A stretch of 64,000 nt of DNA from Paulinella micropora (taxonomy: Eukaryota; Cercozoa; Imbricatea; Euglyphida), in NCBI GenBank assembly GCA_009731375.1, contig BJOX01000159.1, positions 256,232 through 320,231 on the forward strand, read 5' to 3'. Below the pieces are notes generated by a model. The model was not told the origin of the DNA, did no database searches, and worked only from the letters and a program-made list of their open reading frames with translations. The position numbers were made by a program, and so were the translations under genes. Below are positions 62,046 through 64,000 of this stretch, in pieces (positions within the stretch are counted from its first letter, which is position 1; every line of letters starts with the position of its first letter).

Positions 62046-62454
62046 TCAGTATTATTCAAATCTCTCAGTAAAAGTATATAAAGTCTGAACCCTCTTGTCT
62101 AGTGGGTTATGGGCCTTGGCAGCGCTTAACTCTGGTGGCACTGCAAGCAAGCAAGGAGACCATCGCCGACTGGGAGGCGACTGTCTACAAAAACTGAGGG
62201 GTTGGTGTCATTCCTGTAATTGACACATAAAAAGGGAAGCTTTCGCACGACCCTTTGGCTCAGTTTTGAACGCATTGCCCCTGTCCCCGCCGCGGCTTTT
62301 GGCTAGGTGAGTCACCGGCGTCGGGGCAAAGAGGCAAGCAAGAAGCACACTTGACTTTGTCAACTAGTCTGCTCAAAGGAAAACAGACAGTACAATAAGA
62401 CCTCAATGAGTTTCAGTACTCTAAGAGGCACGGACAAACACAAAGGCAGCATGA
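62046..62454. other. Possible retrotransposon leader
   Basis: About 400 bp of unique sequence between a CT tract and the gag-like frame. It contains no frame of its own and no recognised long terminal repeat; a second copy to compare is not in the window. Confidence 0.35.
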
Positions 62455-63621
62455 CTGCCAAAGGAATATGACGGGAGAACCCCGTTTAAGGCATTTCAAC
62501 GTGAGATAGTTTTGGCATTAGGTGCAAAAGGACTTAAGGGGGCACTCAAGACCCCAGAAGAACACAGTAAGTTAGTTCATGAGAATAATGTAAGTGCTCT
62601 ACATAGCAAAGGAAAGAAAGTCCCCAACTACATGTGGAGGTGGGGAGAGAGAGCAGGAAAGCAATCAGCAAGAGGGAGAGGAAAGATAGGGTTGAGAGAG
62701 GAGGAAGAGGAAGCTGAGTTAGACTTAGAGTCAGAGGCAGACAAGGAAAATCTTACCTCTTATTTTACGGAGACAGAAAGGCAGCCTACTTTAGGGGGAG
62801 ATAGTGGTAAGAGTGAGCAAAAGGGAGGAGAAGAGCAGGTGGAGGAGAGTGGGAGAGTGAGTAGTCAGCTTTCACCCACTTATTCCACACCAGCAACGAC
62901 AACAATCAGGACGAAGAGCACGGAGCAAGTAGAGGAAAAAGAGAAGGAAGACAGAATGATAGTAGCATATGAGGAGAGTTTGGAGCATGAGATGAAAAGG
63001 CAGGGAGAGAGAGCTTTTTCGTTTGTGTTTGACAAGCTAGTAGGTAAAGCAAAGAGGAGTGTGGCGGATTTGGTGAGAGACACCTCACCAGACTTTGGTC
63101 AGAACTTGCACACTGTGTGGGCAAGACTAACCAAAAGGTTTGGTAAGGTGAGTGAGGAGGATGTGCAAGATAAGATAAATGCGATGAATGCATGGACGTT
63201 TGATGAGGGATGTGATTATGCTCCGCAGTTTGATCCGTTTGTCGCGTTAGATGAAGAGCTAAAGGCAGTAGGCCATAAAACACCCAAAAGAACAATGGAA
63301 ACAATAATCACCAATGCCTTACAAAACCCTGAGTATGCGTCAGAGGGGGTGAGAAAGGATTGGGGAGGATGGATGAGCACGCTGAAGATGAATAAGAAGC
63401 AGCATGCATGGTCTTTTGAGGTATGGTGGGCGGAGTTGGAAGAAAAAGCGTTGGAAATAGACAGAAACAAGGAAAGAGAGACGAAGATGAAGAAAGAAAA
63501 AGCACACGCAGGAAAAGATGCCAACAAAAGAGAGGAAGGGCAGAGAGGCGTTTGTTTTTGGTTTCACAAAGAGAGTGGATGCAAGTGGGGGGATGACTCT
63601 TCTCTCTCTCTCTCTCTCTAA
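62455..63621 (+). pseudogene. Gag-like retrotransposon fragment with cut CCCH finger
   Basis: An open frame of about 388 codons without an ATG. It is acidic and Glu/Lys-rich in the first half; the second half has a Gag-like helical region (FGQNLHTVWARLTKRFGKV, then WSFEVWWAELEEKAL). It ends in CFWFHKESGCKWGDD, matching the first two Cys and spacing of a C-x8-C-x5-C-x3-H finger; the third Cys is replaced where a CT microsatellite takes over. No protease or reverse transcriptase follows. The upstream 62095-62450 region could be a leader. It is probably a truncated LTR-type element, Copia or other. Confidence 0.45.
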
Positions 63622-63661
63622 TATATATATATATGTATATATATGTATGTATATATGTATG

Positions 63662-63695
<34 letters not shown>

Positions 63696-63860
63696 TGTAT
63701 ATCATTTATCACACACACACACGCACACACTGTATGTATGTATGTATGTATGTATGTATGTATGTATGTATATCATTTATCACACACACACACGCACACA
63801 CACACACACGCACAAACACAAGCACAAAAACACACACAAACACACACACACACACAAACC

Positions 63861-63902
<42 letters not shown>

Positions 63903-63905
63903 CTC

Positions 63906-64000
<95 letters not shown>
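63618..64000. repeat. AT, GTAT, CA and CT microsatellites
   Basis: The window ends in successive simple repeats. A segment of about 70 bp (GTAT run, then ATCATTTATCACACACACACAC) is repeated in tandem at about 63660-63730 and 63731-63800. Confidence 0.95.

Overview
The window is eukaryotic nuclear DNA holding one large integrated virus-like element. The flanks (about 1-6300 and 48700-64000) are dominated by simple repeats (GATA, AAT, GA/CT, GT, CATA/CATG), tRNA-derived SINE-like units, copies of a repeat with a conserved poly(A)-like 3' end, a possible LINE fragment and a decayed gag-like frame. They hold no intact host gene that I can recognise. The host cannot be named from this sequence; a repeat-rich protist, alga or invertebrate would all fit. 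Many 10-N gaps, two long N gaps and poly-G/poly-T tracts at contig edges show a fragmented assembly, so small frameshifts must be read with caution.

Between about 6341 and 48610 lies a compact, GC-rich, gene-dense block bounded by terminal inverted repeats of about 2.1 kb (1.5 kb of complex sequence plus an inverted CATA/CATG microsatellite). It has the gene content of a double-jelly-roll-capsid DNA virus related to Polinton-like viruses and small nucleocytoviruses. Left part: an unknown gene, a family-A-like (TVpol-like) polymerase joined to a herpes origin-binding-protein-like SF2 helicase, ribonucleotide reductase large subunit, a possible ssDNA-binding protein, a PCNA-like clamp, a VLTF3-like late transcription factor, and a large tyrosine recombinase resembling telomere resolvases. 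Then come KilA-N-like and F-box proteins and a packaging-ATPase remnant.

Middle part: a run of plus-strand small basic, membrane and coiled-coil proteins (probably virion components), including a protein with three WH2-like actin-binding motifs, leading to the major capsid protein. A structured non-coding region with four hairpins follows. Right part: two tandem paralogues, a small HMG/YABBY-like protein with a 54-nt in-frame interruption, a RuvC-like resolvase, a structural protein, a penton, a rearranged junction (a second AT-rich penton, an inverted copy of the PCNA 3' region, a 5'-truncated RNR small subunit), and a very long discoidin-domain fibre gene split by a 26-bp tandem duplication.

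The genes suggest a virus that makes its own dNTPs, replicates with its own polymerase, helicase and clamp, resolves its ends or integrates with a tyrosine recombinase, transcribes late genes with VLTF3 and builds an icosahedral capsid with an adhesive fibre. Several genes carry frameshifts, an in-frame stop or truncations, so the copy is probably decaying or poorly assembled. Outside the right terminus a divergent second polymerase-helicase fragment lies between microsatellites, showing that at least one more related element entered this genome.
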